Shown here piece after piece: positions 46,592 through 57,550 of a DNA stretch of 64,000 bases (its first letter is position 1; every line of letters begins with the position of its first letter). The notes beneath the pieces are model-generated. The model did no database searches and had not been told where the DNA came from. It saw only the letters and a program-made list of their open reading frames with translations. The stretch spans positions 81,680,484-81,744,483 of the forward strand of contig NC_135716.1 in the NCBI RefSeq assembly GCF_964656455.1, written 5' to 3'. The position numbers and the translations under genes are program-made. The DNA comes from Halichoerus grypus. Its lineage: Eukaryota > Chordata > Mammalia > Carnivora > Phocidae.

Positions 46592-46904
46592 AAAAGAATG
46601 ACAGACACAAACACCAAGGCAGTTGCCTCAGTAAGACCCAGACCTAAAAACATTCCAAGGCCAAATGATAATAACTCATCCACTTATAAGGTCTAAGGAG
46701 ATAAGGTCTAAGGAGCCAGTGGGATTTGGAATTTTTTTGTAAATACAAATCTTTACAGATAATCTTGATCTAATTTTACTTCTTATGAGCTCAAGAAAGT
46801 GTCCAACACATTCAATACCTCTAAAGCATCTTCCCTAAAGAACACTCACACTTAGATACTAATTCTTTTTATTTAAAAAATGCATCATTTAATAAAGGGT
46901 TTTT
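46592..46904. other. No gene recognised
   Basis: Unrecognised sequence with a 16-bp local repeat (ggtctaaggaga-type) near 46690-46710. Confidence 0.4.
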
Positions 46905-47026
46905 TTTTTAAGGCAGGGGGAAGGGGCAGAGGGAAAGGGAGAGAGAGAATTTTAAGCAGGCTCTGAGATCATGACTTGAGCTGAAATCAAGTCAGATGCT
47001 TAACCAATGAGCCACTCAGGAGCCCC
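46905..47026 (-). mobile_element. Can-SINE, antisense, internally deleted
   Basis: The GA block runs straight into caggctctgagatcatgact, skipping part of the body, and ends gagccactcaggagcccc. Confidence 0.85.
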
Positions 47027-47368
47027 AGAATGTGTTTTAAAATATATAGGCATGCACAAAAATATTAGAAGTTGAGGGAGGAGATTAAAAACAAAGAATA
47101 GCAAATCACCCTTGCCACCATAGATGAACTTAGACTCTACTGAAAGCAAGACCTAAATTACACAAAGGAGCAAAACTAGGGTAAGAAAGAAGAAGATGCT
47201 TTAATGAGGACAGATTTCTGAAGGAAGACAGATTCCAGAACACTGGTGTTCTGATATATGCTGCGATTAATTCCATCAGCATGGGGAAGGGAGGCGTATC
47301 CTACCAGAGCCTGACCCAGAGACTGCTTTTTAGTCCTATTTCATGAATTTATCAATTTAACATGAAGC
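47027..47368. other. No gene recognised
   Basis: Unrecognised sequence. Confidence 0.4.
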
Positions 47369-47478
47369 CAATAAATGGTGCTGGGACTCCTAAGTAGTCA
47401 TTTGGGGAAAAAAATGCATTTCCTACTTTATCTATTACATAAATATAAATTCCAGGACTCAAAGATTTAAATGTAAAA
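47369..47478 (+). mobile_element. Old L1 ORF2 fragment
   Basis: ccaataaatggtgctgggac and ggactcaaagatttaaatgt follow the ORF2 C-terminal order on the plus strand, with more decay than the L1 that follows. Confidence 0.6.
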
Positions 47479-48330
47479 ATTTTTTTCCAACACCATTTGT
47501 TGAAGAGACTGTCTTTCCAGTGGATACTCTTTCCTGTTTTGTCTAGGTATTTATCCAAAGGATACAATAATAGTGATTCAAAGGGGCACATGCACCCCAC
47601 TGTTTATAGCAGCAATGCCACAATAGCCAAAATATGGAAAGAGCCCAGATGTCCATCAACAGATGAATGGATAAAGAAGATGTGAAATATATATAAATAT
47701 ATATATAAGTATTACTCAGGCATCAAAAAGAATGAACTCTTGCCATTTGCAACAACCTGGATGGAACTAGAGGGTATTATGCTAAGTGAAATAAGTTAGT
47801 CGAGAAAGACAAATATCATATGATTTCACTCATATGTGGAATTTAAGAAACAAAACTGATGAACATAGGGGAAGGGAAGGAAAAATAAAATAGGATAAAA
47901 ACAGAGAGGGAGACAAACTGTAAGAGACTTTTTTTTTCCTAAAGATTTTATTTATTCTTTTGAGACAGAGATAGAGAGAGAGAGAGCATTAGCAGGGGGA
48001 GAGGGAGAAGCAGTCTCCCTGCTGAGGCAGGAGCCCGATGTGGGGCTCAATCCCAGGACCCTGGGATCATGACCTGAGCCGAAGGCAAACGCTTAACCAT
48101 CTGAGCTACCGAGGCGCCCCTGTAAGAGACTCTTAACTATAAAGAACTGCGGGTTGCTGGAGGGGAGGTGGGTGGGGGGAACAGATAACTGGATGATGGG
48201 CATTAAGGATGGCGCTTGATGTAATGAGCACTGGGTGTTATATGCAACTGATGAATCATTAAATTTTACCCTGAAATTAATAATATACTCTATGTTAACT
48301 AACATGAATTTAAATAAAACCAAAAAATAA
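47479..48330 (+). mobile_element. L1 3' end with a short 5' inversion
   Basis: 47479-47548 is ORF2 in reverse (ccaacaccatttgttgaaga, then tggatactctttcctgtttt). From about 47549 the element reads forward (gtatttatccaaaggataca) to a 3' UTR ending tatgttaactaacatgaatt. This is a twin-priming structure. A SINE lies at 47930-48119. Confidence 0.85.
47930..48119 (-). mobile_element. Can-SINE in the 47.5-kb L1
   Basis: Antisense copy with exact duplications of ctgtaagagact at 47918-47929 and 48120-48131. Confidence 0.95.
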
Positions 48331-48489
48331 ATAAGTAAATATATAAATAAATGTAAAAATTTTCAAGTAATTAATCCATAAAAATATTAGAATAAAACAA
48401 AAAATAAATTTTTAATCTCACAGCAAGAAAGGTCTTAACTTCTTTACTACCTATGATATAAAATGTAGAAACTACAAAAGATAGATAAA

Positions 48490-49490
48490 TTCAGTCATGG
48501 AAAAACAGACTACCCTGCTTTTCAAAACCAAACAAACAAAAAAATCCCTACCCCCTAAAAAAGTTGAAAGACTAATGACAAACTGGGATAAAACTCATTG
48601 TAATGTATATGACTGGCAAGGAGCTATTTTTATCATTTCTAAAGAGTTGATACAAATCACTAAGATAAAGATCAACAATCCAAGAGAACACAGGTCAAAA
48701 GTCATCAACAGGCATTTCATAGAAAATAAAATATAAATGGTTCTTAAATTCACGGAATGAAGCCTAAGCCCATATTACAGTAAAAGAAATGCAAATTAAA
48801 ATTATAAAATTTATTTTCTAGTTTTTAAATTGGTGAAGATCAATACAGTAGGTTAGTAAAAGGAAAACAGGCACTTTATGTACTGCTAGTAGTAATGTAA
48901 AATGATGCCATTTGATAATGTCTGCTAACATTAAAGAGGTATATATCCTCTGATCCAGCAATAATACTTAATCTTTCAGCCCTTCCTCACATATGTAGAA
49001 AATGATGTAGTCCTGTTCGTAGTAAACAAAGAGGAGGAGCAACCTACATGTTCATTCAAAGGGTCTGACTGAATAACAATTGTATCTTTAAATCAGAAGT
49101 CAGTGCCAAAAGAATGTAGCAACTATTTATATACTAGTATGCTGTTACTGAATGATCCCCAAGATGCATTTTTAAAACAGAAAAGCATGGTACACAAGTA
49201 TTGTTGGATACCGTTTTTGTAAAAAAAGAATAATGGCAGGAAATACATAAGTAAGTTTATATTATATATGCATCTCTATATATAGTTGTGAGTGTGTCAC
49301 ACACACACACAATCTCTGAATGGTATGTAAGAAACTGGTATGAATGGTTCCTTTGTGGGATGAGAATTGAGTGGCTGGGGAGAGCAAATATGGGAAGAAG
49401 ACTGATGGTTCACTGTATATCCTTTGATACCTTTTGAAATCTGTATCATATGTTTTAAATACCTATTAGAAAAACCAATTAAATATTTTT
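48490..49490 (+). mobile_element. Probable old L1/HAL1 3' region
   Basis: The order resembles an old L1 3' part: aagagttgatacaaatcact, gtaaaagaaatgcaaattaa, cctctgatccagcaataata, atgttcattcaaaggg, ttgaatgatccc-like and gtttttgtaaaaaaagaata. Decay prevents a firm family name. A short CA run lies at 49299-49310. Confidence 0.5.
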
Positions 49491-49609
49491 TAAATGGAAG
49501 GTGAAAACCCATACTAAAAGTATGGAGATTTAGAGGCACTATGATGCTATAGGGACCTACATAACGATTCTGAGTTTAACTTTGTCCACTTTAGCTTATC
49601 CAAGTTAAA
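49491..49609. other. No gene recognised
   Basis: Short unrecognised link between two L1 pieces. Confidence 0.4.
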
Positions 49610-49652
49610 TCAACGTGATACATCACATTAACAAGAGAAAGGATAAAGAAAT

Positions 49653-50745
49653 ATGATCATTTCAATAGATGCAGAAAAAGCATTTGACAAAGTACAACAT
49701 CCATTCATGATAAAAACCCTCAACAAAGTAGGGTTAGAGGGAACATATCTCAACATAATAAAGGCCATCTATGAAAAACCCAGAGCTAACATCCTACTCA
49801 ATGGTGAAAAACTGAAAGCTTTTCCCCTAAGATCAAGAACAAGAGAAAGATGTCCTCTCACCACTTTTATTCAACATAGTCCTAGCCATGATAATCAGAC
49901 AATTGAAAGAAATAAGAGGCATCTAAATTGGTAAGGAAGAAATAAAACATTCACTATTTGCAGATGGCATGTTACTACATTTGGAAAACCCTACAGATTC
50001 CATCAAAAACTACTAGAACTGATACATAAATTCATTACGTTTGCAGGATACAAAATCAATATACAGAAATCTGTTGCATTTCTATACATTAATAATAAAG
50101 TAGCAGAAAGAGTAGTTAAGGAAACAATCCCATGTACAACTGCACCAAAAAGAATAAAATAGCTTGGAATAAACTTCACCAAAGAGGTGAAAGACCTGTA
50201 CTCTGAAACTATAAAACACTGATGAAAGAAACTGAACATGACACAAAGAAATGGAAAAACATTCCATGCTCATGGATTGGAAGAACAAATATTGTTAAAA
50301 TGTCATTACTACCCAAAGCAATCTATAGATTTAAGGTAATATCTATCAAAATACCAACAGCATTTTTCACAGAAATAAATAATCCTAAAATTTATATGGA
50401 ACCACAAAAGACCTCAAATAGCCAAAGCAATCTTGAAAAAGAATAAAACTGGAGGTATCACAATCCCAGATTTCAAGACATACCACAAAACTATAGTAAA
50501 TCAAAACAGTATGGTACTGGCACAAAAGTAGATACATAGATCAATGAAACAGAATAGAGAGCCTGGAAATAAACCCATGATTATATGGTCAATTAATCTA
50601 TGACAAAGGAAACAAGAATATGCAGTCTCTTCAATAAATGGTGTTGGGAAAACTGAACAGCAACATGCAAAAGAATGAAACTGGACCACTTTCTTACACC
50701 ATACATAAAAATAAACTCAAAATGTATTAAAGAACTAAATGTGAG
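49653..50745 (+). pseudogene. L1 ORF2 reverse transcriptase fragment
   Basis: The open frame 49653-49934 reads [20 protein letters not shown], the RT palm. The catalytic loop further on reads LFADGMLLHLENP, where most L1s have FADDM, so the second Asp is changed to Gly. Next pieces are [20 protein letters not shown] (50222-50446) and the post-RT region. Stops and frameshifts separate them. Confidence 0.88.
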
Positions 50746-50748
50746 ACT

Positions 50749-50773
50749 GTGGTGTGTGTGTGTGTGTGTGTGT
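50749..50773. repeat. (GT)n microsatellite at an L1 deletion junction
   Basis: A GT run exactly where ORF2 sequence is missing. Confidence 0.9.
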
Positions 50774-51164
50774 CTATAAAATAAATCTGTATATTATTCA
50801 GCCATAAAAAATAATGAAATCACATATGGAATTTAAGAAAAGAAACAAAGAAAAAAGAGACAACCCCCCCCAAAAAACAAAAAAACAGACTCTTAAATAT
50901 AGGGAACAAACTGGTGGTTACCAGAGGGAAGGCTGGTGCAGTGATGGGTGAAATAGGTGAAGAGGATTAAGAGTACTCTTATTGTAGTGAGTACTGAGTA
51001 ATGTACAGAATTGTTGAATCACTATATCATATACCTGAAACTAACATAACACTGTACATTAATTATACTGGAATTAAAATAAATAAATTAAAAAAATATA
51101 TATAAATAAAATGAAGAAAACATATAGGGGCAAAAGCCAGGATCCAGAGTACACTAATGTTTCT

Positions 51165-51511
51165 TTTTTTTTTTCTCTTTATTTTTTTATTATTATGTTA
51201 TGTTAATCACCATACATTACATCATTAGTTTTTGATGTAGTGTTCCATGATTCATTGTTTGCGTATAACACCCAGTGCTCCATACAGAATGTGCCCTCTT
51301 TAATACCCATCACCAGGCTAACCCATCCTCCCACCCCCCTCCCCTCTAGAACCCTCAGTTTGTTTCTCAGAGTCCATAGTCTCTCATGGTTTGTCTCCCC
51401 CTCCGATTCCCCCCCTTCATTCTTCCCCTCCTGCTATTTTCTTCTTTTTTTTTTTTAACATATAATGTATTATTTGTTTCAGAGGTACAGGTCTGTGATT
51501 CAACAGTCTTA
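51165..51511 (-). mobile_element. L1 3' end, antisense, double-tailed subfamily
   Basis: Reverse complement of the same double tail seen in L1-B: catcattagtttttgatgta on the left, and on the right the A-tail complement and atataatgtattatttgttt, cut inside the first tail. Duplications cagagtacactaatgtttc / cagagtacactaaagtttc lie at about 51145 and 51512. Confidence 0.93.
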
Positions 51512-51530
51512 CAGAGTACACTAAAGTTTC

Positions 51531-52077
51531 TAAATGTAGTTCCAAACACAACTATGCTGGAGTTTTCAGTGTCTCACCGTAAAAAACTCAGCATAGCTTG
51601 AATATACATTTTTTTTGTTGAAATACAATAAATGAAAACATAAACTGTTGTTGTATATAAGCAGATAAAATAGGACACTCCGCAAAAATCAAATATTCTC
51701 AATATTACTGAGTTTTACTATAAGTTTCCAGAAAGGACTTCCAATAAAACAGTTGAAAGAACACAAGAAATTACAGGAACAAGACCCTAGACAGTAGGAG
51801 CACTGTCAGGACAGGGAGGAAATTGCTCACTCATTCCATAGCAAAATTCTAAACTAAAATACTTTAATTTGCCTGATTGTGAAAACAAAGTAGGAAAGGA
51901 CAATAAATGGTGTGGAAGGAGGTAGTTTCCAATTTTAGGTATGGGACCAAAGGAAGGACTCTTGAGAAGGTGACATCTGAGTAAATGCCCAGAGAAGATA
52001 AGAAAACTGCAAACCATGCAGACATGGGGAGGTGTGGAACAGAGCACCCCAGCACAGGCAAGAACCCAGCACAGGCA
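51531..52077. other. No gene recognised
   Basis: Mixed sequence. A 16-bp phrase (cccagcacaggcaagaaccc-type) is already repeated locally before the SINE insertion at 52078. Confidence 0.45.
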
Positions 52078-52277
52078 GGGGTGCCTGGGTGGCTCAGTCG
52101 GTGAAGCGGCTGCCTTCGGCTCAGGTCATGATCCCAGGGTCCTGGGATCGAGTCCCGTATCGGGCTTCCTGCTCGGCGGGGAGCCTGCTTCTCCCTCTCC
52201 CTCTGCCTGCCTCTCTGCCTACTTGTTCTCTCTGTCAAATAAATAAATAAAAAATCTTTAAAAAAAAAAAAAAAAAG
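52078..52277 (+). mobile_element. Can-SINE, complete
   Basis: Head ggggtgcctgggtggctcag. Exact duplications of gaacccagcacaggca at 52062-52077 and 52278-52293. Confidence 0.95.
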
Positions 52278-52479
52278 GAACCCAGCACAGGCAAGAACCC
52301 AGGCACCAGGGGGAAAGTGGTGTGGAACCTGAGGACCAGAGTGGAGTCCCGGGTGGCCACGATGGAACTGGGGAAGGAGAAAGGGGTGGGAGATAAGGCC
52401 CCAGAGCTCAGGAGGGGTTTGTGTATGAGGTGAACAGACACTGGGGCGTGTGGAGACAAAAAGCGGTATGACAACTTCA

Positions 52480-53160
52480 TATTCACAGCTTTGCTCCTTT
52501 AGTCATCTTGAAAGAGACAGAAGGAGAGCATGGAAAGAAGCAAGGAGATGATTTAAGAAACTATTGCAACAATCCCGAGGACAGACAATGATTACCTGGA
52601 AATGTTCGAAGAGTAGAGGTGGCAAGAAGTGCTGGACTCTGTGCATTTGGAAGTGGAGCTACCAGGAGGTTCCCACAGGCAGAAGGGAGATTATGAGAAA
52701 AAGAGGAGTTGATGATATGTGGAGGAACTATAAGAAGGTGGTTTCCATTTCCTGAGTTGGAGAAGAGTGGGGAAGTGGAGGGAGGGTCAGGAGCTTGATT
52801 CTGCCATGTCTTCAGCACCCAAATGGAACCATGGCTGAGGCAATAAGGAATGCTGCTCTGGTGATGGAGCAGAGGATGGGTCTTGGGAGGGATCAGTGTG
52901 CAGCTGGCATTTGAAGTTACAAGATGAAATGAAAGCACCAAGCGGGTGAGGTGGACAGGGTAGAGAAGAGGTCAGTACTGAGCCCAGCAGAGCACTTTAG
53001 TACTGAGAAGCCAGAGAAAGGCATGAGGAGGAGCACAGCAGAGGCAGGCAAACAAAGCAGGAGTGAGCACTAACTGCAGGGAGACATGAGGGCCACACAA
53101 GTGACCACAGGAGAAGCAGCATGGAGGTCACTGCCAATGCCAGGGGTGTGGTATGGGGAG
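52480..53160 (+). repeat. Ancient interspersed repeat, family not named (copy 1)
   Basis: GA-rich mid-repetitive sequence. 52560-52620 (actattgcaacaatcccgag, gacagacaatgattacctgg) parallels 61528-61575 (ctactgtggcaacctaggaa, agataacagtagcttgtacc). This looks like a long-decayed mammalian repeat that I recall but cannot name. Its open frames (63-126 codons) are not genes. Confidence 0.5.
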
Positions 53161-53343
53161 TGCTGGGCTGGAAGCCTGAGCAAACAGGCTCAGTAGAGAA
53201 TGGGAGGCAATATGGCCATGGTGGGGAGAGGAAGTACAGTCAAGATGAATTAAAAAAACATTTTTAACATAGTAGAAAAATAATGGCATGATTTTAGTAT
53301 GATGAGAAATTTCAGAGAAGAGAATTAATGGCATTGTATTCTT

Positions 53344-53524
53344 ATTTTTTATTTTATTTATTTATTTGAGAGAGAGCACAAGCACAAGCAGTGGTGGAGG
53401 GGCAGAGGGAGAAGCAGACTCCCCACTGAGCAGGGAGCCTGATGTAGGGCTCGATACCAGGACCCTGGGGTCATGACCTGAGCTGAAGGCAGACATTTAA
53501 TGGACTGAGCCACCCAGGCGCCCC
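53344..53524 (-). mobile_element. Can-SINE, antisense
   Basis: The duplication gcattgtattctt / gtattgtattctt lies at 53331-53343 and 53529-53541; head complement ends gagccacccaggcgcccc. Confidence 0.93.
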
Positions 53525-53791
53525 ATTTGTATTGTATTCTTGAGTGAGCTACACAGAAAGACGGTTGGTCATTACAGTATTAATTCATAATATCCTCAAA
53601 CTGAAGACACCTAACTATCAACAGAAGAACAGATGCATTAATTGCATAAATTAATATAATGGAATACTTCATAGCAATAAAAATGAACAAACTGCTAAAT
53701 ATAACAACACTGATGAATCTCACAAGCATAATATTAAGTGAAAGTAGTCAGGCAAAAGAGAATGCATATTGTATGATTACTGCATGGTTCT

Positions 53792-53984
53792 TTTTTTTTT
53801 TTATTCATTTATTTGACCCAGAGAGAGACACAGTGAGAGAGGGAACACAAGCAGGGGGAGTGGGAGAGAGAGAAGCAGGCTCCCCACTGAGCAGGGAGCC
53901 CCATGTGGGGCTCGATCCCAGGACCCTGGGACCATGACCTGAGTCGAAGGCAGAAGCTTAACGACTGAGCCACCCAGGCGCCCC
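53792..53984 (-). mobile_element. Can-SINE, antisense, young-looking subfamily
   Basis: gagagagacacagtgagaga with cttaacgactgagccaccca. The duplication catggttct lies at 53783-53791 and 53987-53995. Confidence 0.93.
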
Positions 53985-54158
53985 TACATGGTTCTATTTA
54001 TACGAAGTTCTCAAACATTCCAAGGACTCTATTATATCATAAGTCAGGATCATAGTCACCTGGTGTGGGAGGGAGAGGGAGGAAATGAGAGGGGGAGGGG
54101 GTGACCCCAGGTATGCACTGCATTCTATTTGTTGGACTGGATAGAAATTACATAGTCA

Positions 54159-54372
54159 GGGCACCTGTGTGGTTCAGTTAGTTAAGCAGCTGCCTTCGGC
54201 TCAGGTCATGATCCCAGGGTCCTGAGATCTAGTGCCACATCAGGCTCCCTGCTCAGTGGGGAGTCTGCTTCTCCCTCTCCCTCTGCCCCTCCCCCCTGCT
54301 CATGCACACATGCTGTATCTCTCTCCCAAGCTCTCTCTCAAATAAATAAATAAAATCTTTAAAAAAAAAAAA
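54159..54372 (+). mobile_element. Can-SINE, plus strand
   Basis: Exact duplications of agaaattacatagtca at 54143-54158 and 54373-54388; tail aataaataaataaaatcttt. Confidence 0.95.
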
Positions 54373-54475
54373 AGAAATTACATAGTCACTTTGTGATTAT
54401 TTGTAGAAATGTATTCTTATAATTTATGTATGATCCTGTATGTATCTTATACTCTTCAATAAAAGATACATTAAA

Positions 54476-55240
54476 AAACAAAACAAAACAAAATAAATGA
54501 TATCCGCAGCCTGTTAGTGGAAGAATTTAAGTAAAGACTGAGAATCACTCACTATGGACACTGAAAAAAAGATCCTTGTGGGAGGGATGTTTAACTTTTA
54601 AGACCTGTAAGTCAACTTCAAAACTAAGAATTTAGCAGATGAATGAAACTTCTAAAAATTTGCCAATAAAATTAATAGATAGCTCTTAAAACAAGGCTGC
54701 TCAAAGGTTCCCTCAAAAATAGTAAGATTTTCTTCTTTTTGTAGTAAAAATAACAACCTATAGAGAAGCAAACATGTGTCCTTAAAAATAATTTGATTCA
54801 TTAATGACCATTTATGCTTCTAAAGATCAAACCCTCCTATGTCTTAATATATGCTTTTCATCCCTCCCAAAGTGATTAGCAAAGAAATATTAATGTGCAT
54901 TATCATATTGTCACATAATGCCTCTTAACTAAAACTGTATTTCTAAGAAAGACAAAAACAATAACAGCCAGATTTTATAAGACACCACTTAGACAGGAAT
55001 CTTGATATGGTTGTTTCTACCTCGCCCCTCTGTCCTCAAATTATCAAAAATTTCCTGCCAAAAGTACAGACAAGCATTCAAATACAGGTCAGTGCTTCTG
55101 TTACATAAAATCTATGTCAAATTCTGGCTTCCTTCTCCTGGCATTTCTCCATAATAAGGTGACAAAAATGTTCATCATAAAAACATCTTTTGAGACAAAC
55201 TCACAGTTAGTGACTGCTGGAATCAGTTCTTTGCACTCAC
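54476..55240. other. Non-repetitive sequence beside the candidate exon
   Basis: No repeat recognised. If the exon at 55241 is real this is the start of its downstream intron. Its first bases (minus strand) read GTGAGTGC, a strong 5' splice site. Confidence 0.5.
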
Positions 55241-55454
55241 CAGGGAGGGTAGATATGGACGATGTCTTGGGGATGTCCCCTGAGGTGGCGAGCAGTCTCC
55301 TTGGTGAACAGAACCTTCAGGCCAGTCCTAGGGCCCTCACCTTGAGAAGGGTTGTTGGCCTGCAGCCCTGCTAAATGCTCACACATGGCAACTTGGATGG
55401 TGCATTCCTCATGCAGCTCTAGAATTTTCACAATTAATACACCCGATTTTCTAC
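55241..55454 (-). CDS. Candidate internal host exon (214 bp)
   Basis: On the minus strand a long pyrimidine tract (T16 then CACCTTCTAG) leads into 214 bp with one open frame of 70 full codons, followed by GTGAGTGC. Both splice signals are close to consensus. The exon starts after the first base of a codon and ends after the second base of one. The peptide includes LELHEECTIQVAMCEHLAGL and ends in PQDIVHIYPP plus a split Trp or Cys codon. It is not a repeat I know. The ending HIYPPW recalls a segment of SPIDR (KIAA0146, a homologous-recombination scaffold protein), but this is memory only and not proven. If correct, the gene reads right to left here and most of this window is intron. Confidence 0.62.
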
Positions 55455-55949
55455 CTAGAAGGTGAAAAAAAAAAAAAAAAGCAAAATGAAGTATAACAGA
55501 CATATGGTCCAACTGTGAATAAAATGTCATGAAAAAAAAGAACTAATTAAGATTGCTTTATTCACCTCGAGAAAATGGTTTGTATACTTTGTAACGTGTA
55601 GACCCTAACACACTCACTGTAACATCTTTTTAATCAGAATAACTTACCTGTTGCATTTTAAGCAACATAAAAAAGTCTTCCATCATAAAGAAACAGTCTT
55701 GCATACACAGAAGACTCAGAACCATCATTTCACAGAGCATGTTTTTACACCAAAACTTTAACTCTTTTGATAACCACAACAAAGGGAGTAAGATTACTTA
55801 TTGATTCTTCTTTCTTATATGCTCCCTCTACCTCATTAACTGCTTTGATTTTCTACTTCGGAAATGATACAGGAGACCGGCTGGTTGCAAATGTTCTAAT
55901 GATCATAAAGATTAAAGGTAAGAATTTCTGAGGAATGCTGAATGTTAGG
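55455..55949. other. Presumed intron upstream of the candidate exon
   Basis: Contains the polypyrimidine tract (complement of 55467-55482) and otherwise unrecognised AT-rich sequence. Confidence 0.5.
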
Positions 55950-56140
55950 GCTCGAGATTTATATAGATGGAATTTAATCTAAATTTAAATACTGGCTCTC
56001 TGATTAATTAAGTTCGGTCAGGATAGATAGCATTTCAACATTTGTTTTCTCATGTGTAAAATGGGGATCATGCCACCTGCCTCAAAGAACATTTTTAAGA
56101 ATTAAATGAGAGAACTGAAGTTGACAGTGTGCGTAACCTA
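55950..56140 (+). mobile_element. MIR
   Basis: The order is MIR-like: aaatttaaatactggctctc, tctcatgtgtaaaatgggga, cacctgcctcaaagaacatt, gaattaaatgagagaactga. Confidence 0.82.
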
Positions 56141-56144
56141 AAAC

Positions 56145-56670
56145 CCATGTGTGTCCCAGAAACTGTTACAACACCAGGAGACCTAAATAAGGATGCATAC
56201 CTCAGTACTGTTTATAAGAGCAGAAAACTGGACCCACCACAAATCAATAGGAGGAAGGGTAAACCATGCTGTGTACATACAACAGAACACCATGAAGTTA
56301 GCAATAGTGGACCTGGTCTATATGTATTAGCATGGAGAGATCTCAAAAACAAGAGGGTATAAACAAGATAATGTAGAGTATGATACCCATAATGTTATTT
56401 TTTTTAAGCACAGAAAACAATAAAGTATTGTTGAGGATACATATGTAACACAAGTATATAAATACGACTAGCAGGATACATAGAAACACATACCTAAGGA
56501 GAGAGAAAGGAGCATGACTCAGGATTTCACACTTATCTGCCATACTGTTTCTATTATAAAAATATGCGAATCAAAAAGACAAAAGATTAAAATGTGTTAT
56601 TAATCCCAGGTGGTAAGTATACTTATGTTTTTCTATTACTTTGTTTTTTAATTTAAAAAAATAAATGAAA
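56145..56670 (+). mobile_element. Old L1 3' end
   Basis: agactaaataagg-like, cagtactgtttataagagca, accatgaagttagcaatagt-type sequence, ataatgtagagtatgatacc and a final tcccaggtggtaagtatact match an old L1 3' region. Decayed; family approximate. Confidence 0.65.
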
Positions 56671-57347
56671 TGAAATAACAAAAGCTAAGTGTCTAGCATA
56701 GTACCCTGCTAATAATGATAATAGACACTGACTGATATGAGTTTTCTTTAGTGAATAATAAAAATTAATATTAAAATAGCACCAACATTCTAGTTATATA
56801 ATTTAATTTCATTTCCATTTCTTTCTCCCCTTCTTCTTCATTTTCCACTCACCCCTAATTTTCCATTCCTTCCTTTCTCTAAGTGCCAACAGCATGTGTT
56901 CACATATTAAGCAAGGCCACACCACTGAGCACTGTCTTGAACTACTGTTTCCTAAGGTATGTACCTATCTTGCTACTATTTCTTAAGGTAAGGAAGGAAA
57001 CAGAATGGGGGAAGGATATGAACAAGCACAATGTCAGGCTGGCGGTACTAGTCACTACGGGGGAGGGAAGTAGAGGATTGAAAACAAGTATTACAGAAAG
57101 GCACTAACTAGGAAGTAAGCACTGAGTCTTCTTCTGCCATAATAGTTGTTACTTTAATAAAAAGTGGCTCACCCTCAGCTGATGAATAGGAAAAGAAGTC
57201 AGGTCGCTCTGGTACATACACCACTTTTCCCTTGTAGGGCAGCCAGAGCAATGGGTGGAGAATTAGGGTCTTTAGCAGCAAAGGGAAATGCCCTAGGTTT
57301 AAATGCAGTAGCTACAGGAGCATTTGTGGACAATATAAGAATTTTTA
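56671..57347. other. No gene recognised
   Basis: Unrecognised; frames at 56883-57107 and 57164-57385 show no domain and the second runs into a SINE. Confidence 0.45.
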
Positions 57348-57550
57348 TTTTTTTTATTTCTTTAAAGATTTTTTTCTTTATTTGACAGAGAGAGACACAG
57401 TGAGAGGGAACACAAGCAGGGGGAGTGGGGGAGGGAGAAGCAGTCTTCCCACGGAGCAGGGAGCCCGATACGGGGCTCGATCCCAGGACCCTGGGGTCAT
57501 GACCTGAGCCGAAGGCAGAAGCTTAACGACTGAGCCACCCAGGTGTCCCT
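57348..57550 (-). mobile_element. Can-SINE, antisense, young-looking subfamily
   Basis: gacagagagagacacagtga, gtcatgacctgagccgaagg, cttaacgactgagccaccca. The duplication aagaattttta lies at 57337-57347 and 57556-57566. Confidence 0.93.

Larger units (their letters stand above)
49610..51110 (+). mobile_element. L1 fragment: reverse transcriptase to 3' end, with internal deletion
   Basis: It begins in the RT domain (gatgcagaaaaagcatttga at about 49668), continues to about 50745, then jumps through a (GT)n run to the last ORF2 codons and a 3' UTR (ctggtggttaccagagggaa) ending near 51110. Truncated 5' and missing roughly 0.7-0.8 kb internally. Confidence 0.87.
53560..54475 (+). mobile_element. 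Old L1 3' end, host of two SINEs
   Basis: aatggaatacttcatagcaa, tgatgaatctcacaagcata, agaagtcaggat-type sequence and a final tatacttcaataaaag-type end match an old L1 (MC/MD type by recollection). SINEs at 53792 and 54159 split it. Confidence 0.75.

Noticed and set aside
52561..52941. 126-codon minus-strand frame as a protein gene
   Set aside because: It lies inside an ancient GA-rich interspersed repeat; the plus strand and a second copy near 61.5 kb explain it.
57164..57385. 73-codon frame beginning MAHPQLMNRKR as an exon
   Set aside because: It runs into the T-rich tail of an antisense SINE and lacks splice consensus at sensible places.
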